From Pseudomonas sp. B21_DOA (lineage in GTDB: Bacteria > Pseudomonadota > Gammaproteobacteria > Pseudomonadales > Pseudomonadaceae), in NCBI GenBank assembly GCA_030544685.1, contig CP086683.1, positions 4,526,001-4,590,000 of the forward strand: a stretch of DNA of 64,000 nucleotides. The letters run 5' to 3'. This document shows, piece after piece, positions 47,715 through 57,558 of the stretch. The notes under the pieces were generated by a model, which made no database searches, was not told the origin of the DNA, and saw only the letters and a program-made list of their open reading frames with translations. Positions within the stretch are counted from its first letter, which is position 1. Each line of letters starts with the position of its first letter. Position numbers and translations under genes: made by a program.

Positions 47715-50700
47715 ATGGACGACACACCGGTACATGAACAGACATTGATCCAGAACCTCATCGCGGAATTGACTGCCGTACCGGTGGTCAGCGCCGCCGG
47801 ACCGGCGCGTACGCTGGAGGTGCCCCGTCCGTGCCTGCTGCGCGAATGGATGGAGCTTTACTGGACTGCCCTCGAACGCCCCGAATTCCTCGACTGGGCC
47901 AGCCGCTTCCATATCGATCTGGATACCTTGCAGATCAAGGGCGATACCCTGCAAGCGCAGATTCCCTCGAACGGCTCCAGCGACGTACGCACCTTTCGGC
48001 TGGAAGATGATTCCGGCTGGTGGCAGATGGCGCCGATGCTGCTGTCGATTTCCCAGCGCATCGACCCCGCCGGGTCAGGCCTGCCCTATATCGGCGGCAA
48101 GTCCGCCAACCCGCTGTATCGCTTTCCACGGCAAGTGGTGCTGGCGTTCTACGGTTATCCGGAACCGCAAAACCAGATTCAGGCCCGAGTCCTCGTCGCC
48201 GAGTTGAAGAAAACCGGTCTGGCCGCCATTGATGAAAACGGCCAGACCACTTCAGCGCTGGTCAAGGAGCGCAACGCGCAACTGGAGGATTTACAGGCCA
48301 TCGCCGAGCGAATCGACGAGGTGCTGCTGGCGAGCGATCCGTTCGAGCAGCGAGGCTTTCTCGACACGCCGGTAACACTCACTTCGGCTTCTGTTTCCGC
48401 TCCCGTCAGAGGGCCTCGCCTCAAACTGGGCGAACTCCTGCGTCGCTACGAGTTTGCTTTGCCAGAGGACGCCGAAGCAGCCAAAGCGCTGGCGCAACGC
48501 CTGCGACAACAGCGCTGGCCGCAATTGCCCTACGTCAGCGACTACGTGCAGACTGGCGCGCCCATCCGCCGCTATCGCGAAGACTTCGCTGATCTGGAAG
48601 ACGCTCGGCACATCGTCAAGCGCCTGGAAGCACTGAGCTGGAACAAGCCACCGACGGCCAGGATCGATTACGAGGAGTTCAGTGACCCGCATCCGGAGTC
48701 TGCGCTGGCAGAATGGATCGCAGACGGCCAGAGTGACTTGCAACTACTCAGTTCCAACGCCGATTTTCAGAGCATTCTGCGGCAGCGCGGCTTACCCGCA
48801 GACAGTCAACTGCTGGTGACTGAATCCGGTCATGTCGGCACTGCCAGTGCGCAAGGCTGGATCACGTTAACGGCACAGGTAGAAGGCCACGCGGACCTGA
48901 AGCTCTATCGCGACAAACTCAAAGTCAAGGCACGCAAAGCTGGCGGCGCCTTGCGCTCCAACGGGCGAGTCACGCTCGCGCAGATGCTGCGATTCTACGA
49001 GTTGCCGCTGCCGAGCACTATTCAACAGGCCCTGTCGCTTGCCCACTGGAACAAGATCAATCTGCACATGCGCCCCGGGCACATGAACCACTGGTACCTG
49101 CTAGGCCAGCCCGGCACCCGGACCGAGCGATTCAGCGCTGCGCAACGCCAGATCGTCATCGACACCACCCAATCGTTTTTGCCCAAGGACTCGGTACCGT
49201 TGATCGACTATCTGAGCGAAGGCGTCGATACCGACTTGCCGCTTGCAACGCTCAAGGCCAAGGCCGACTACCTGATCAGCTGTATCCTGATCACGCCACG
49301 CGCGCGCACATTGGGCAATCAACTGCTTGCAAAGCTCGCGCCGCCGGGCCAGAACAAGCGTCTGGTGGCGACCAACCGCGACCGCCTGTTGCTCGCTGCG
49401 TTGATTCTCAGTCTGGAGCCGAGCGCCGGCGAGGACCTGAACCGCATCATCGGCCAGCGTCTGGAGGACAGCGATTTCTGGGGCGAGCGTTACGATGAAG
49501 TACGACGTTTCATTGATCGGCAACCCGGCCTGGCACCGATCAAAAACAAGACCCTGGCGACCCATCTTCTGCTGTCGGCCATGGCGCCGGAATTCCTCAC
49601 ACGCGATATTCCGGCATTCATCGCTTACATGAGTTGCCTGCGCTGGGTCAGGTTGAAACAGGTCGTGCTTTACATTGAAAGTCGTTTCCCTGGTGTGGCC
49701 CGCCTGATGACGTTCGGACAACTCAGTGCCCTGACGAAAGGCCCGGCGCCTGCGGATTTTTACAAGTTTCTGCGCGGTGAAGCCTGCGCCTCGGTGATCG
49801 TTGACTGGGCGGTCGCCAGAGGATTGATCCAGCGTAATGCCGAATGCCCGGTCACGGTGTACGACGCCGCGACGCTGAAGCGCGCCGATCGGGTTTTTCG
49901 CAGTCACAATCGGTTGATGCGCGGCTTATACCATCGGGCCTTTCTGGCGTCTTTCCCCACGCCTGCAACAATCGCGCAGTCGGATCTGCGCAACGTGTTT
50001 GCTGATAATCCGTATCTGGAGGCCAAGGCACTGTCTCTCTCGGAATCACACGGACAAGCTTCTGCGCCGCTTTACTCGCTGAGCCAATTGCACGTGGCCG
50101 GCAAGCTCTCGGACGATATGAAGGCCTGGCAATCAAGCAGTGAACAGTTGTCGCTGACCACCATGAACGCGTCCTTTGCCCGATTGAACAACGTCGCGAG
50201 CCTGTTCAAAACCGCACTTGAGGCCCGCGTCGTGCAAATGAAAGAGGCCCACATTGCCCTGATCAAGGAGGCGATTTGCCGTCTGCCGCTGGCACAAAGG
50301 CTCGATATCGAAGAACACCGGCTGGAATTGCTTGCCCTGCGCTCTGCATCGCCCAGCGCGAGCACATCAACTGCCGACGCTGCCCCGTTTGCCATCCTCG
50401 CGCTGTTGCACGGAACCCCGACCCGAGTATTTGAAATTTTCACCCGCAGAAATGAAGTGGTTTTGCGCCGTGATGTCGACATCGCTGTACTTAAGCCATC
50501 GGCCGCGAAAGAACCGGCGAAAGCGCTGCCCTTCGACGCCGAAGCCTACCGGCATGGCACCGAGCCTCGCGCAAACGCTACCTGTAAAGCGTTTATCACT
50601 CGCCTCGAAATTCAAGGGGCACCGTTGGAGGAACAAACGCGCACCGCAGTGCCTGACAGCTTTTCCTCCAACAAAGTCAACGCCATCGCCAGCACCGCCG

Positions 50701-50834
50701 TCCGGCATCTGTTCGACGCCCATGAAGCCCAAGCGCTGCGGGAAGCCCTGATGGCGCCCGCTCTTAGCGAGGCTGACGCCTGTCATGAGAAATGGCTGGC
50801 GTTTTACCAGAAGCTGAGCCCGCCCAAGCGCTGA
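47715..50834 (+). CDS. Large protein of unknown function (1039 residues), toxin-like family suspected
   Basis: I do not recognise a catalytic domain. The ATG follows GGGAGG by about five bases. No signal peptide or clear transmembrane helix is seen. The N-terminal third carries a module (residues ~42-105, LREWMELYWTALERPEFLDW to GWWQMAP) and then KLGELLRRYEFALP (~235); a related pair recurs as ALAEWIADGQSDLQLLSS (~333) and TLAQMLRFYELPLP (~418). The middle is helical. Near the end, LPFDAEAYRHGTEPRANATC is reminiscent of large Pseudomonas DUF6543/dermonecrotic-toxin-annotated proteins, from memory only. It stands alone between the fabI terminator and a REPIN; no immunity or secretion gene adjoins. 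Confidence 0.7.
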   Translation: MDDTPVHEQTLIQNLIAELTAVPVVSAAGPARTLEVPRPCLLREWMELYWTALERPEFLDWASRFHIDLDTLQIKGDTLQAQIPSNGSSDVRTFRLEDDSGWWQMAPMLLSISQRIDPAGSGLPYIGGKSANPLYRFPRQVVLAFYGYPEPQNQIQARVLVAELKKTGLAAIDENGQTTSALVKERNAQLEDLQAIAERIDEVLLASDPFEQRGFLDTPVTLTSASVSAPVRGPRLKLGELLRRYEFALPEDAEAAKALAQRLRQQRWPQLPYVSDYVQTGAPIRRYREDFADLEDARHIVKRLEALSWNKPPTARIDYEEFSDPHPESALAEWIADGQSDLQLLSSNADFQSILRQRGLPADSQLLVTESGHVGTASAQGWITLTAQVEGHADLKLYRDKLKVKARKAGGALRSNGRVTLAQMLRFYELPLPSTIQQALSLAHWNKINLHMRPGHMNHWYLLGQPGTRTERFSAAQRQIVIDTTQSFLPKDSVPLIDYLSEGVDTDLPLATLKAKADYLISCILITPRARTLGNQLLAKLAPPGQNKRLVATNRDRLLLAALILSLEPSAGEDLNRIIGQRLEDSDFWGERYDEVRRFIDRQPGLAPIKNKTLATHLLLSAMAPEFLTRDIPAFIAYMSCLRWVRLKQVVLYIESRFPGVARLMTFGQLSALTKGPAPADFYKFLRGEACASVIVDWAVARGLIQRNAECPVTVYDAATLKRADRVFRSHNRLMRGLYHRAFLASFPTPATIAQSDLRNVFADNPYLEAKALSLSESHGQASAPLYSLSQLHVAGKLSDDMKAWQSSSEQLSLTTMNASFARLNNVASLFKTALEARVVQMKEAHIALIKEAICRLPLAQRLDIEEHRLELLALRSASPSASTSTADAAPFAILALLHGTPTRVFEIFTRRNEVVLRRDVDIAVLKPSAAKEPAKALPFDAEAYRHGTEPRANATCKAFITRLEIQGAPLEEQTRTAVPDSFSSNKVNAIASTAVRHLFDAHEAQALREALMAPALSEADACHEKWLAFYQKLSPPKR

Positions 50835-50863
50835 ACCTCCGGGTGCACCATTGAATTCTGTAG

Positions 50864-50950
50864 GAGTGAGCCTGCTCGCGATAGCGTTCTGTCTGTGACT
50901 ACGACACTGCCTGAACCACCGCTATCGCGAGCAGGCTCACTCCTACAAAG
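50864..50950. repeat. REPIN
   Basis: TGTAGGAGTGAGCCTGCTCGCGATAGCG and CGCTATCGCGAGCAGGCTCACTCCTACA, a perfect inverted pair about 30 bases apart, between the large protein and the GGDEF gene. Confidence 0.9.
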
Positions 50951-50964
50951 GATTCGCGCCAGGA

Positions 50965-51927
50965 CTAGCAGCCTTTCAACGCCTGTTTGTGCGCATACAT
51001 CGCGCCATCCGCATCGGCCAGCAGGCGGTCGACGGTTTCGTGTCGCGTGGGGTCGTATTCGATCTGGCCGACGCTGAAACGAATCGCATAACCGCGGTGC
51101 AACGTGGCGTTGCGCTCTTCAAGAATTTCCTTGAGCCGCGCCATGATCCGTGTGGTTTCGACGTGGCTGGAGCCGGTCAGCAACGCGACGAACTCATCGC
51201 CGCCCAAGCGCCCGACCACGTCGCTCTCGCGAAAGGCAATGCGCAACACATCGGCGAAGGTTTTCAGCGCACTGTCGCCCTCGGCATGCCCGTACAGATC
51301 GTTGATCTGCTTGAAATCGTTGAGGTCGAAAAACAGCAGCGTCGCCGGGCGATTCAGGCGCGCGCAAGCATCCAGTGCATGCTGGGCCAGTTGCTTGAAA
51401 CCACGGCGATTGGACAACAGCGTAAGCTCATCCATGCTCGCCATTTGCACCGCCATCAGCTCCTGCTCGGCCATCTCGGCGAGGTCGCGCAGCAGCGCGC
51501 GCTCTTCGTCGTCGAGATGGCGAGGCTTGGTATCGATCAGGCACAAGGTGCCCATTTTGTTGCCGTCGGGCACGGTCAGCGGATAGCCGGCGTAAAAGCG
51601 GATATTCGGTGCGCCGGTGACCAGCGGATTGTCATGGAAGCGCACATCCTCCAGCGCATCGGGGACCAGCATCAGCTCGTTTTGCAAAATTGCATGGCCG
51701 CAGAAAGAGACGTCGCGCGACGTCTCGCTGACATCCAGCCCCACACAGGATTTGAACCACTGGCGATCCTTGTCGACCAGCGTGACCAGGGCAATCGGCA
51801 CGTTGAACAAGCGCTTGGCAAGGCGCGTCAGGCGATCGAAGCGCTCTTCGGGGGCCGAGTCGAGGTTGAGGCCATGCAACGCGTCAATACGTGCAGCTTC
51901 GTTGGCAGGTTTTCCGGGCACCAGCAT
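50965..51927 (-). CDS. GAF-GGDEF diguanylate cyclase
   Basis: A 320-residue cytosolic diguanylate cyclase. N-terminal GAF domain (about 20-155; ALVTLVDKDRQWFKSCVGLD, then FCGHAILQ and FYAGYPLTVPDGNKMGTLCL) and C-terminal GGDEF (about 165-320) with intact RLGGDEFVALL and an RESD inhibitory site five residues before it. It should make cyclic di-GMP under control of an unknown small ligand, with product feedback. ATG 51927 has GGAG seven bases upstream. Confidence 0.93.
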   Translation of the reverse strand: MLVPGKPANEAARIDALHGLNLDSAPEERFDRLTRLAKRLFNVPIALVTLVDKDRQWFKSCVGLDVSETSRDVSFCGHAILQNELMLVPDALEDVRFHDNPLVTGAPNIRFYAGYPLTVPDGNKMGTLCLIDTKPRHLDDEERALLRDLAEMAEQELMAVQMASMDELTLLSNRRGFKQLAQHALDACARLNRPATLLFFDLNDFKQINDLYGHAEGDSALKTFADVLRIAFRESDVVGRLGGDEFVALLTGSSHVETTRIMARLKEILEERNATLHRGYAIRFSVGQIEYDPTRHETVDRLLADADGAMYAHKQALKGC

Positions 51928-51981
51928 GCGCACACTCCGTAGACAGTCATGCGTTCAGCGTAGCGCTAAATCGCCGAGGCT

Positions 51982-52560
51982 TCACATTTGCGCCACCGGG
52001 CACGGCCCGCCGGCATCGGCCCACAGCTTGAATTGCGCGACGAAAATGTCGTGCGGGACCGGTACCGGCGCGCGCCCTGCCCCGGGATTCCAGCCCCAGA
52101 GCACCAGCTTGTCTTCGCTGACGTGTTTTAACAGGGCGGCGAAGTCGCGATCGCCGTTGCTTGCGCGATCCTTGATCATTGCGCAGAGCTTGTCCGAGGG
52201 CAGGCCGATCCAGGCCATTTTGTGCGCCGCCGGTGGCAGGCTCCAGTGCGGCGCACCCGGCGGCGCGTGAGGGCCGTAACTGGCCGGCGGGTTGCTTTCG
52301 GCGTGGCAGGTCGCGCATGGCAAACCGGCGGCGCCCTTGCCGTCCATGCCGCGCACCACATTCATCGCGTGGGGGATGCCGGCGTCGAACTGCAACGGCG
52401 AATCGCCGGGAATGTGGCAGTTCTGGCAGCGCGGGCTCTGGAACACTTTCTGCACCGTGGCGAAGGCTTTCAGAGCTTCCTGATCTTCGGCAAACAGGTC
52501 CGAGGCGTAGCCACCGAGACCAAGCAAAACGACGGTGCCCAACACAAGATGTCGTTTCAT
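51982..52560 (-). CDS. Periplasmic di-heme cytochrome c of the molybdenum hydroxylase operon
   Basis: A 192-residue secreted protein with a signal peptide (about 1-24, ending LFAED) and two heme-binding motifs, CQNCH (~46) and CATCH (~82). Its place directly after the molybdopterin subunit, one base apart, suggests it carries electrons from the oxidoreductase toward the respiratory chain. No other domain is visible. Confidence 0.85.
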   Translation of the reverse strand: MKRHLVLGTVVLLGLGGYASDLFAEDQEALKAFATVQKVFQSPRCQNCHIPGDSPLQFDAGIPHAMNVVRGMDGKGAAGLPCATCHAESNPPASYGPHAPPGAPHWSLPPAAHKMAWIGLPSDKLCAMIKDRASNGDRDFAALLKHVSEDKLVLWGWNPGAGRAPVPVPHDIFVAQFKLWADAGGPCPVAQM

Positions 52561-52561
52561 T

Positions 52562-54724
52562 TCACACCCCCGACAGTTGCAGTGGCAGTTCGCGCAGGCG
52601 TTGCCCGGTCAAGGCGAACACTGCGTTGGCCACGGCCGGCGCGGTCGGTGGCACGCCGGGCTCACCGATGCCGCCGGGTTTTTCGCTGCTGGGGACGATA
52701 TGCACTTCCACCACCGGCATTTCGTTGAGCCGCAACACCTGATAATCGTGATAGTTGGACTGCACGACGCCGCCGTCCTTGACGGTGAGTTTGCTGTGCA
52801 ACGCCATGCCGAGACCGAAGGTGATGCACGATTCCATCTGCGCGGCGATGCTCTGCGGATTCACCGCAATGCCGCAGTCCACCGCGCAGACCACCCGATG
52901 CACGCGGATCGCCAGATTGTCCTGCGACACCTCCGCCACTTGCGCCACGTAGCTGCCGAACGACTCGTGCACCGCCACGCCGAGGGCATGCCCGTCCGGC
53001 AACGGTGCGCCCCAATTGGCCTTCTCCACCGCCAGATTGAGCACGCCGAGGTGGCGCGGGTGCGCCTTGAGCAACGTTCGCCGGTACTCCACCGGATCCT
53101 TGCCCGCCGCCGTCGCCAGTTCATCGATCAGCGATTCCATGACGAAACCCGTGTGGGTATGGCCCACCGAACGCAGCCACAACACATTGATGCCGGTCTG
53201 CGGCGAGTGCAGATCGACCTGATGATGAGGCAGATCCTTGATATACGGACTGTCAGCCACGCCCTCGACCGACGTCGCATCGATGCCGTTCTTGACCATC
53301 GCTGCCTCGAGCATCGTCCCGGCCATGATCGACTGACCGACCAGCACATGCTGCCAGCTCATCGGCAAACCATCAGCACCCAGTCCGACCTGCGCCTTGT
53401 GCAGATACATCGAGCGGTAGTAGCCGCCGCGAATGTCATCTTCGCGCGCCCACACGGTTTTCACCGGCAGGCCCGCCGCTTTCGCCACTTGCACGGCTTC
53501 GGCGACGAAATCCGAAGTCGGATTGGCACGGCGACCGAAGCCACCGCCGAGAAATTCGGTGTGAATTTCGACCTGCTCGGGCTTGAGCCCGGTGATCTTG
53601 CTGGCGACCATTTGGTCCAGCGTCTGAAATTGCGTGCCGGTCCAGATTTCGCATTTGCCGGCGCTGATTTTCACCGTGCAATTGAGCGGTTCCATCGGTG
53701 CGTGGGCCAGATACGGCACGCTGTATTCGACCTCGATTTTCTTCGCGGCTTTGCCGAAATTGGCCTTGACGTCCCCCGCCTGAGTGGCGGAAGTGCCCGG
53801 CGTCGCCGTCAGTTTGCGGAAACTCTCCAGCAGTTTTTCACTGCTCATGTCGGCCAGCGGCCCGAGATCCCAGTCAACCTTCAGCGCATCGCGGCCCAGC
53901 TTCGCCGCCCAGAAATGCTCGGCCACCACCGCTACTCCGCTGGGCACCTGTACCACCTTGTGCACGCCGGGGATTGCCAGCGCTGCGGCGCCTTCAAAGG
54001 ATTTCACCGTGGCACCGAACACCGGCGCGCGGGCGACCATCGCGGTCATCAGGCCTTCGAACTGCACGTCCATGCCGAACTTGGCGCGGCCGGTGATCTT
54101 TTCCGGGGTGTCGAGGCGCTTGGTTGGTTTGCCGATGACTTTCCAGTCCTTGGCTTCCTTGAAAGTGATGGTTTTCGGGTCCGGCACCGGCAGTTGCCCG
54201 GCGGCATCAGCCAGTTCGCCGTAGGTCGCGCGTTGGTCCCCGGCGATGACCACGCCGGACTCCGTGCGGATCGTCGACGGCGCGACGTCGAAGCGTTTCG
54301 CTGCCGCTTCCACCAGCATCTGCCGCGCCGTCGCCCCGGCCAGTCGATAACGGTCGAATTCCATCCAGGTCGAGGTCGAGCCACCGGTGATCTGCATGCC
54401 GCCAAACGCCGGCAAGCCGTAATCGGCCGCCGAGGCTGGCGAGTGTTGCACGCTGATTTTCGACCAGTCGGCGTCCAGTTCTTCGGCGATCAGCATGGTC
54501 AGGCCGGTCCAGATGCCCTGGCCCATTTCCGAATGGCCGAGCAGCACGGTGACGCTGTTGTCCGCCGCGATGCGCAGGAACGCGTTGGGCTCGAAGGTCT
54601 TGTTCTGATTTTCTGCCGCCCGGGCAAAACGATTGGCCCCGGGCACTACAAACGCCACCATCAGGCCGCCGCCCAGCACGGCGCTGCCTTTGAGAAACCC
54701 GCGACGCGATAGCGGACCGTTCAT
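52562..54724 (-). CDS. Molybdopterin-binding large subunit, isoquinoline 1-oxidoreductase type
   Basis: A 720-residue xanthine-oxidase-family protein, IorB-like. Tat signal [15 protein letters not shown] (residues 6-20); duplicated Ald_Xan_dh_C2 halves; [33 protein letters not shown] and the C-terminal [10 protein letters not shown] with the Glu expected as catalytic base. These enzymes hydroxylate N-heterocycles or oxidise aldehydes, using water as oxygen source. Together with the 2Fe-2S subunit (22 bases upstream) and cytochrome c it forms a periplasmic complex. Substrate unknown. Confidence 0.9.
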   Translation of the reverse strand: MNGPLSRRGFLKGSAVLGGGLMVAFVVPGANRFARAAENQNKTFEPNAFLRIAADNSVTVLLGHSEMGQGIWTGLTMLIAEELDADWSKISVQHSPASAADYGLPAFGGMQITGGSTSTWMEFDRYRLAGATARQMLVEAAAKRFDVAPSTIRTESGVVIAGDQRATYGELADAAGQLPVPDPKTITFKEAKDWKVIGKPTKRLDTPEKITGRAKFGMDVQFEGLMTAMVARAPVFGATVKSFEGAAALAIPGVHKVVQVPSGVAVVAEHFWAAKLGRDALKVDWDLGPLADMSSEKLLESFRKLTATPGTSATQAGDVKANFGKAAKKIEVEYSVPYLAHAPMEPLNCTVKISAGKCEIWTGTQFQTLDQMVASKITGLKPEQVEIHTEFLGGGFGRRANPTSDFVAEAVQVAKAAGLPVKTVWAREDDIRGGYYRSMYLHKAQVGLGADGLPMSWQHVLVGQSIMAGTMLEAAMVKNGIDATSVEGVADSPYIKDLPHHQVDLHSPQTGINVLWLRSVGHTHTGFVMESLIDELATAAGKDPVEYRRTLLKAHPRHLGVLNLAVEKANWGAPLPDGHALGVAVHESFGSYVAQVAEVSQDNLAIRVHRVVCAVDCGIAVNPQSIAAQMESCITFGLGMALHSKLTVKDGGVVQSNYHDYQVLRLNEMPVVEVHIVPSSEKPGGIGEPGVPPTAPAVANAVFALTGQRLRELPLQLSGV

Positions 54725-54746
54725 CGTTCATCTCCCAGAGAATGAC

Positions 54747-55202
54747 TCAGCCGATTTCGGCGGCGCGTTTGACCGCCGCGCGTATGCGCGGATAGGTACC
54801 GCAGCGGCAGATATTGCCGGAGAGCGCCTGATCGATATCGCTGTCGGTGGGCTTGGGAATTTTCGCCAGCAACGCGGCGGCGGACATGATCTGCCCGGAC
54901 TGGCAGTAACCGCACTGCACCACGTCCAGCTCGGCCCAGGCCTGCTGCACCGGGTGCGAGCCATCGGTGGACAAGCCCTCGATGGTGAGGACTTTCTGCC
55001 CATGGGCGACGGCAGTGGCCGGAGTGATACAGGAACGTAATGGCGCGCCGTCGACGTGCACGGTGCAGGCGCCGCACTGGGCCATGCCGCAGCCGAACTT
55101 GGTCCCGGTCAGGTGCGCGACGTCGCGCAGAACCCAGAGCAGCGGCATGTCGGCGGGGACATCGAGCTCCTGATCCTTGCCATTGATATTCAGGGTCAGC
55201 AT
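54747..55202 (-). CDS. 2Fe-2S small subunit, isoquinoline 1-oxidoreductase type
   Basis: A 151-residue protein with an N-terminal plant-type 2Fe-2S domain ([20 protein letters not shown], then RSCITP) and a C-terminal Fer2_2 helical domain ([30 protein letters not shown]). It passes electrons from the molybdenum centre. It has no signal peptide and probably rides with the Tat-exported large subunit. First gene of the three-gene minus-strand operon. Confidence 0.93.
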   Translation of the reverse strand: MLTLNINGKDQELDVPADMPLLWVLRDVAHLTGTKFGCGMAQCGACTVHVDGAPLRSCITPATAVAHGQKVLTIEGLSTDGSHPVQQAWAELDVVQCGYCQSGQIMSAAALLAKIPKPTDSDIDQALSGNICRCGTYPRIRAAVKRAAEIG

Positions 55203-55453
55203 CGGCGGATTTCCTCAGGCTCACGGTGGTGCGAAGGGGCGTCGCTGTGGTCGGAAAAACCTACGGACGCCCGCGCTTATCCCTTTCAGCAAAGCCTAAT
55301 TTGCGCTTGAAGCCAGACGTTGTGACCAGCGGTCATGCAGATCGCGACTTTGCTCCTACAGTTGATAACGGCTCGCAGTGAGTCGTCGTACCTCTGCACT
55401 TTCGGTACGCGACACATCGCGTTTGACCTTCCTTTGAGTCAGGAGCATTACCC

Positions 55454-56283
55454 ATGGGCTTTGTCACCACTCGAGACGGCGTCGACATCTTCTACAAGGA
55501 CTGGGGCCCGCGCGACGCGCCGGTAATCCACTTCCACCACGGCTGGCCGCTCAGTTCGGATGACTGGGATGCGCAGATGCTGTTCTTTCTCGCGCAGGGC
55601 TTTCGGGTGATTGCTCATGATCGACGCGGGCATGGCCGCTCCAGCCAGGTCTGGGACGGCCATGACATGGATCACTACGCCGACGATGTGCTGGCCGTGG
55701 TCAATCATCTGGGTACGAGCAACGTTGTGCATGTCGGCCACTCCACCGGCGGCGGCGAAGTGATCCACTACATTGCCCGACATGGTCAGGACAAGGTCAG
55801 CAAAGCGGTATTGATCAGCGCCGTACCACCGCTGATGGTGCAGACAGAAAGCAACCCGGGCGGTTTGCCGAAATCGGTGTTCGATGGCTTTCAAGCGCAG
55901 TTGGCGGCGAATCGCGCACAGTTCTATCGCGATGTGCCGAGCGGCCCCTTCTACGGTTACAACCGCCCCGGCGCCGAGCCCTCCGAGGGAATCATCGCCA
56001 ATTGGTGGCGCCAAGGCATGATCGGCGGCGCCAAGGCGCATTACGACGGCATCGTCGCGTTCTCGCAGACCGACTTCACCGAAGACCTGAAAAAGTCACC
56101 GTGCCGGTTCTGGTCATGCACGGCGAGGACGACCAGATCGTGCCCTACGCCAACTCCGGGCCGTTGTCAGCGAAACTGCTGCCCAACGGCACGCTGAAGT
56201 CGTATCCGGGCTTTCCGCATGGCATGCCAACGACGCAGGCAGAGACGATCAATGCGGATTTGCTGGCGTTTATTCGCGGGTAA
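55454..56283 (+). CDS. Alpha/beta hydrolase, non-heme chloroperoxidase-like, frameshifted at an A run
   Basis: A 276-residue alpha/beta hydrolase after correction. Oxyanion [11 protein letters not shown], nucleophile Ser in [10 protein letters not shown] (about 97), Asp in the corrected strand [11 protein letters not shown], and His in FPHGMP. It is close to P. fluorescens CpoF-type cofactor-free chloroperoxidase/arylesterases. The frame breaks at AAAAA 56090-56094; one A restores [22 protein letters not shown] lies eight bases before the ATG. Divergent from the molybdenum hydroxylase operon by 251 bases, in which I see nothing else. Confidence 0.88.
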
Positions 56284-56327
56284 TCACCTCAATAAGGATT
56301 ACCGCGATATTGGCAAATACTGATCCC

Positions 56328-56418
56328 CTGTGGGAGCGGGCTTGCCCGCGAAGGCGTCTCTCCAGTCTAGTTAGCTGCGAATGACACTCCGCTTTCGCGA
56401 GCAAGCTCGCTCCCACAG
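56328..56418. repeat. REPIN
   Basis: CTGTGGGAGCGGGCTTGCCCGCGAAGGCG and GCTTTCGCGAGCAAGCTCGCTCCCACAG, an inverted pair with a spacer of about 35 bases. First of several repeats in a 715-bp gene-poor stretch. Confidence 0.85.
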
Positions 56419-56528
56419 CTGGTATCGGGTTTATCCGACACAGACTGGTCGGCGGGAAGGCCGCCATCGCTGGCAAGCCACACACAGGGATGAGGGTAGA
56501 TCCGCTGCTCATTCGTATCCTTAAGATA

Positions 56529-56558
56529 GCTATCGCGAGCAAGCTCACTCCTACAGAA
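56529..56558. repeat. REP half-site (left of structured element)
   Basis: GCTATCGCGAGCAAGCTCACTCCTACAG, one REP arm. A similar arm, same orientation, is at 56941-56966 on the other side of the structured element. Confidence 0.7.
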
Positions 56559-56574
56559 AAGCAAAGCAGCGCAG

Positions 56575-56885
56575 CTGCCCGCGGCACAGCCGCCCCACTC
56601 AACAATGAGCGCAAGCTCGAGTGCTCTTGATCTTGATCCACCGGCGACGTCGGAAGGCTGAGTGGAGGGATTGATCCGGGCGTGGGAGCGCAGCGACCGT
56701 CTGGCGCAGCCAGACACAGCGGAAGGAGGTGCAGCGAAGCAAACCGGAGCCGCTGCGCCCGGATCGATCCCGCAGCGAAGGAACCCGAGCCTGCGAGGGC
56801 CGAACGCAGGAGCAAGCCTTTGGGTTACCTTTTTGGCGTTTGAAAAAGGTGACCCGCCGTAAGGGCGGAACCCTAAGCAGCCGTT
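56575..56885. repeat. Multi-hairpin repeat element, possibly a structured RNA
   Basis: About 310 non-coding bases with several strong hairpins in order: GTCTGGC-gca-GCCAGAC (near 56697), CCTGCG...CGCAGG (near 56790-56811), GGGTTACCTTTTT...AAAAAGGTGACCC (56820-56853, a 13-base stem with one mismatch) and CCGCC-gtaa-GGGCGG (near 56855). A 66-codon frame on the plus strand crosses it but is composed of the hairpin arms and has no RBS. I recall near-identical sequence scattered in P. fluorescens-group genomes. REP arms lie on both sides. Confidence 0.6.
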
Positions 56886-56940
56886 ACCGCAGCAACAGAT
56901 ATGTACTCGGTCAACCAGAACAAATCACCGCTCGACAAAA

Positions 56941-56966
56941 ACCTTCGCGAGCAGGCTCACTCCTAC
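56941..56966. repeat. REP half-site (right of structured element)
   Basis: ACCTTCGCGAGCAGGCTCACTCCTACA, one REP arm directly before the 3' end of the GFA gene. Confidence 0.7.
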
Positions 56967-56998
56967 ATAAATCGCAGGCGTGCTGAAGAATCAATCCC

Positions 56999-57390
56999 CT
57001 ATCCCTCTGCCCGCCCTTTGCCTTCACGATCCCCCGGTAGTGCCTGGCCAGCGGAAAATCCGGCAGCCAGGATTCGCGACGCACAGTCCAGCTCTCATAG
57101 GTGGGTTTCAACTGATCCGGCGCATCCAGCGCGCCGAGGTTCACCTCGACCTCATCACCACTGCGGTTGAACACCGACGAGCCACAGCGCGGGCAGAAAT
57201 GTCGACCTTGATACTCGTGGGTTTCACCGCTAATGGTCACAGCGCCCTCAGGAAATATCGCCGAGGCATGAAACAGCGCGCCGTGGACCTTGCGACAGTC
57301 CAGGCAATGGCACAGTCCAACCCGGTAAGGCTCGCCAGAAACTTGAAAGCGCACAACGCCGCACAGGCATCCGCCGGCAAATATATTCAT
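56999..57390 (-). CDS. GFA-family (glutathione-dependent formaldehyde-activating-like) zinc protein, frameshifted
   Basis: A 130-residue Mss4-like zinc protein after correction: GGCLCGVVRFQV (residues 6-17), CHCLDCRKVHG and HFCPRCGSSVFN carry the zinc cysteines. The family includes GFA but most members have no proven activity. The minus-strand GGGGG run (plus 57031-57035) lacks a G; with it the C-terminus is HYRGDREGKGRAEG and the stop is at 56999-57001. Uncorrected, the frame runs out into the REP arm to 56911. Confidence 0.85.
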
Positions 57391-57558
57391 GGTTCAGCTC
57401 CATCGCGCCCGTGGTGTCACGTCCCCCAGAGCCTATAACAGTCGGGGCTGCAATGCAGGCCATGTTTCAGATGAAAGAACTCGATGTTGCCGCGCTGCAA
57501 CAGGCATTCGCGGGCCAGAGCTAATACACTCAGACGCTGACCTGCCGGGACGATCACG

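Noticed and set aside
52535..54712. 725-codon plus-strand frame opposite the molybdenum hydroxylase
   Set aside because: Antisense shadow with His/Arg-rich composition; the minus strand encodes a recognisable enzyme.
56662..56862. 66-codon frame in the structured repeat element
   Set aside because: It is built from hairpin arms and has no RBS; better seen as non-coding repeat.
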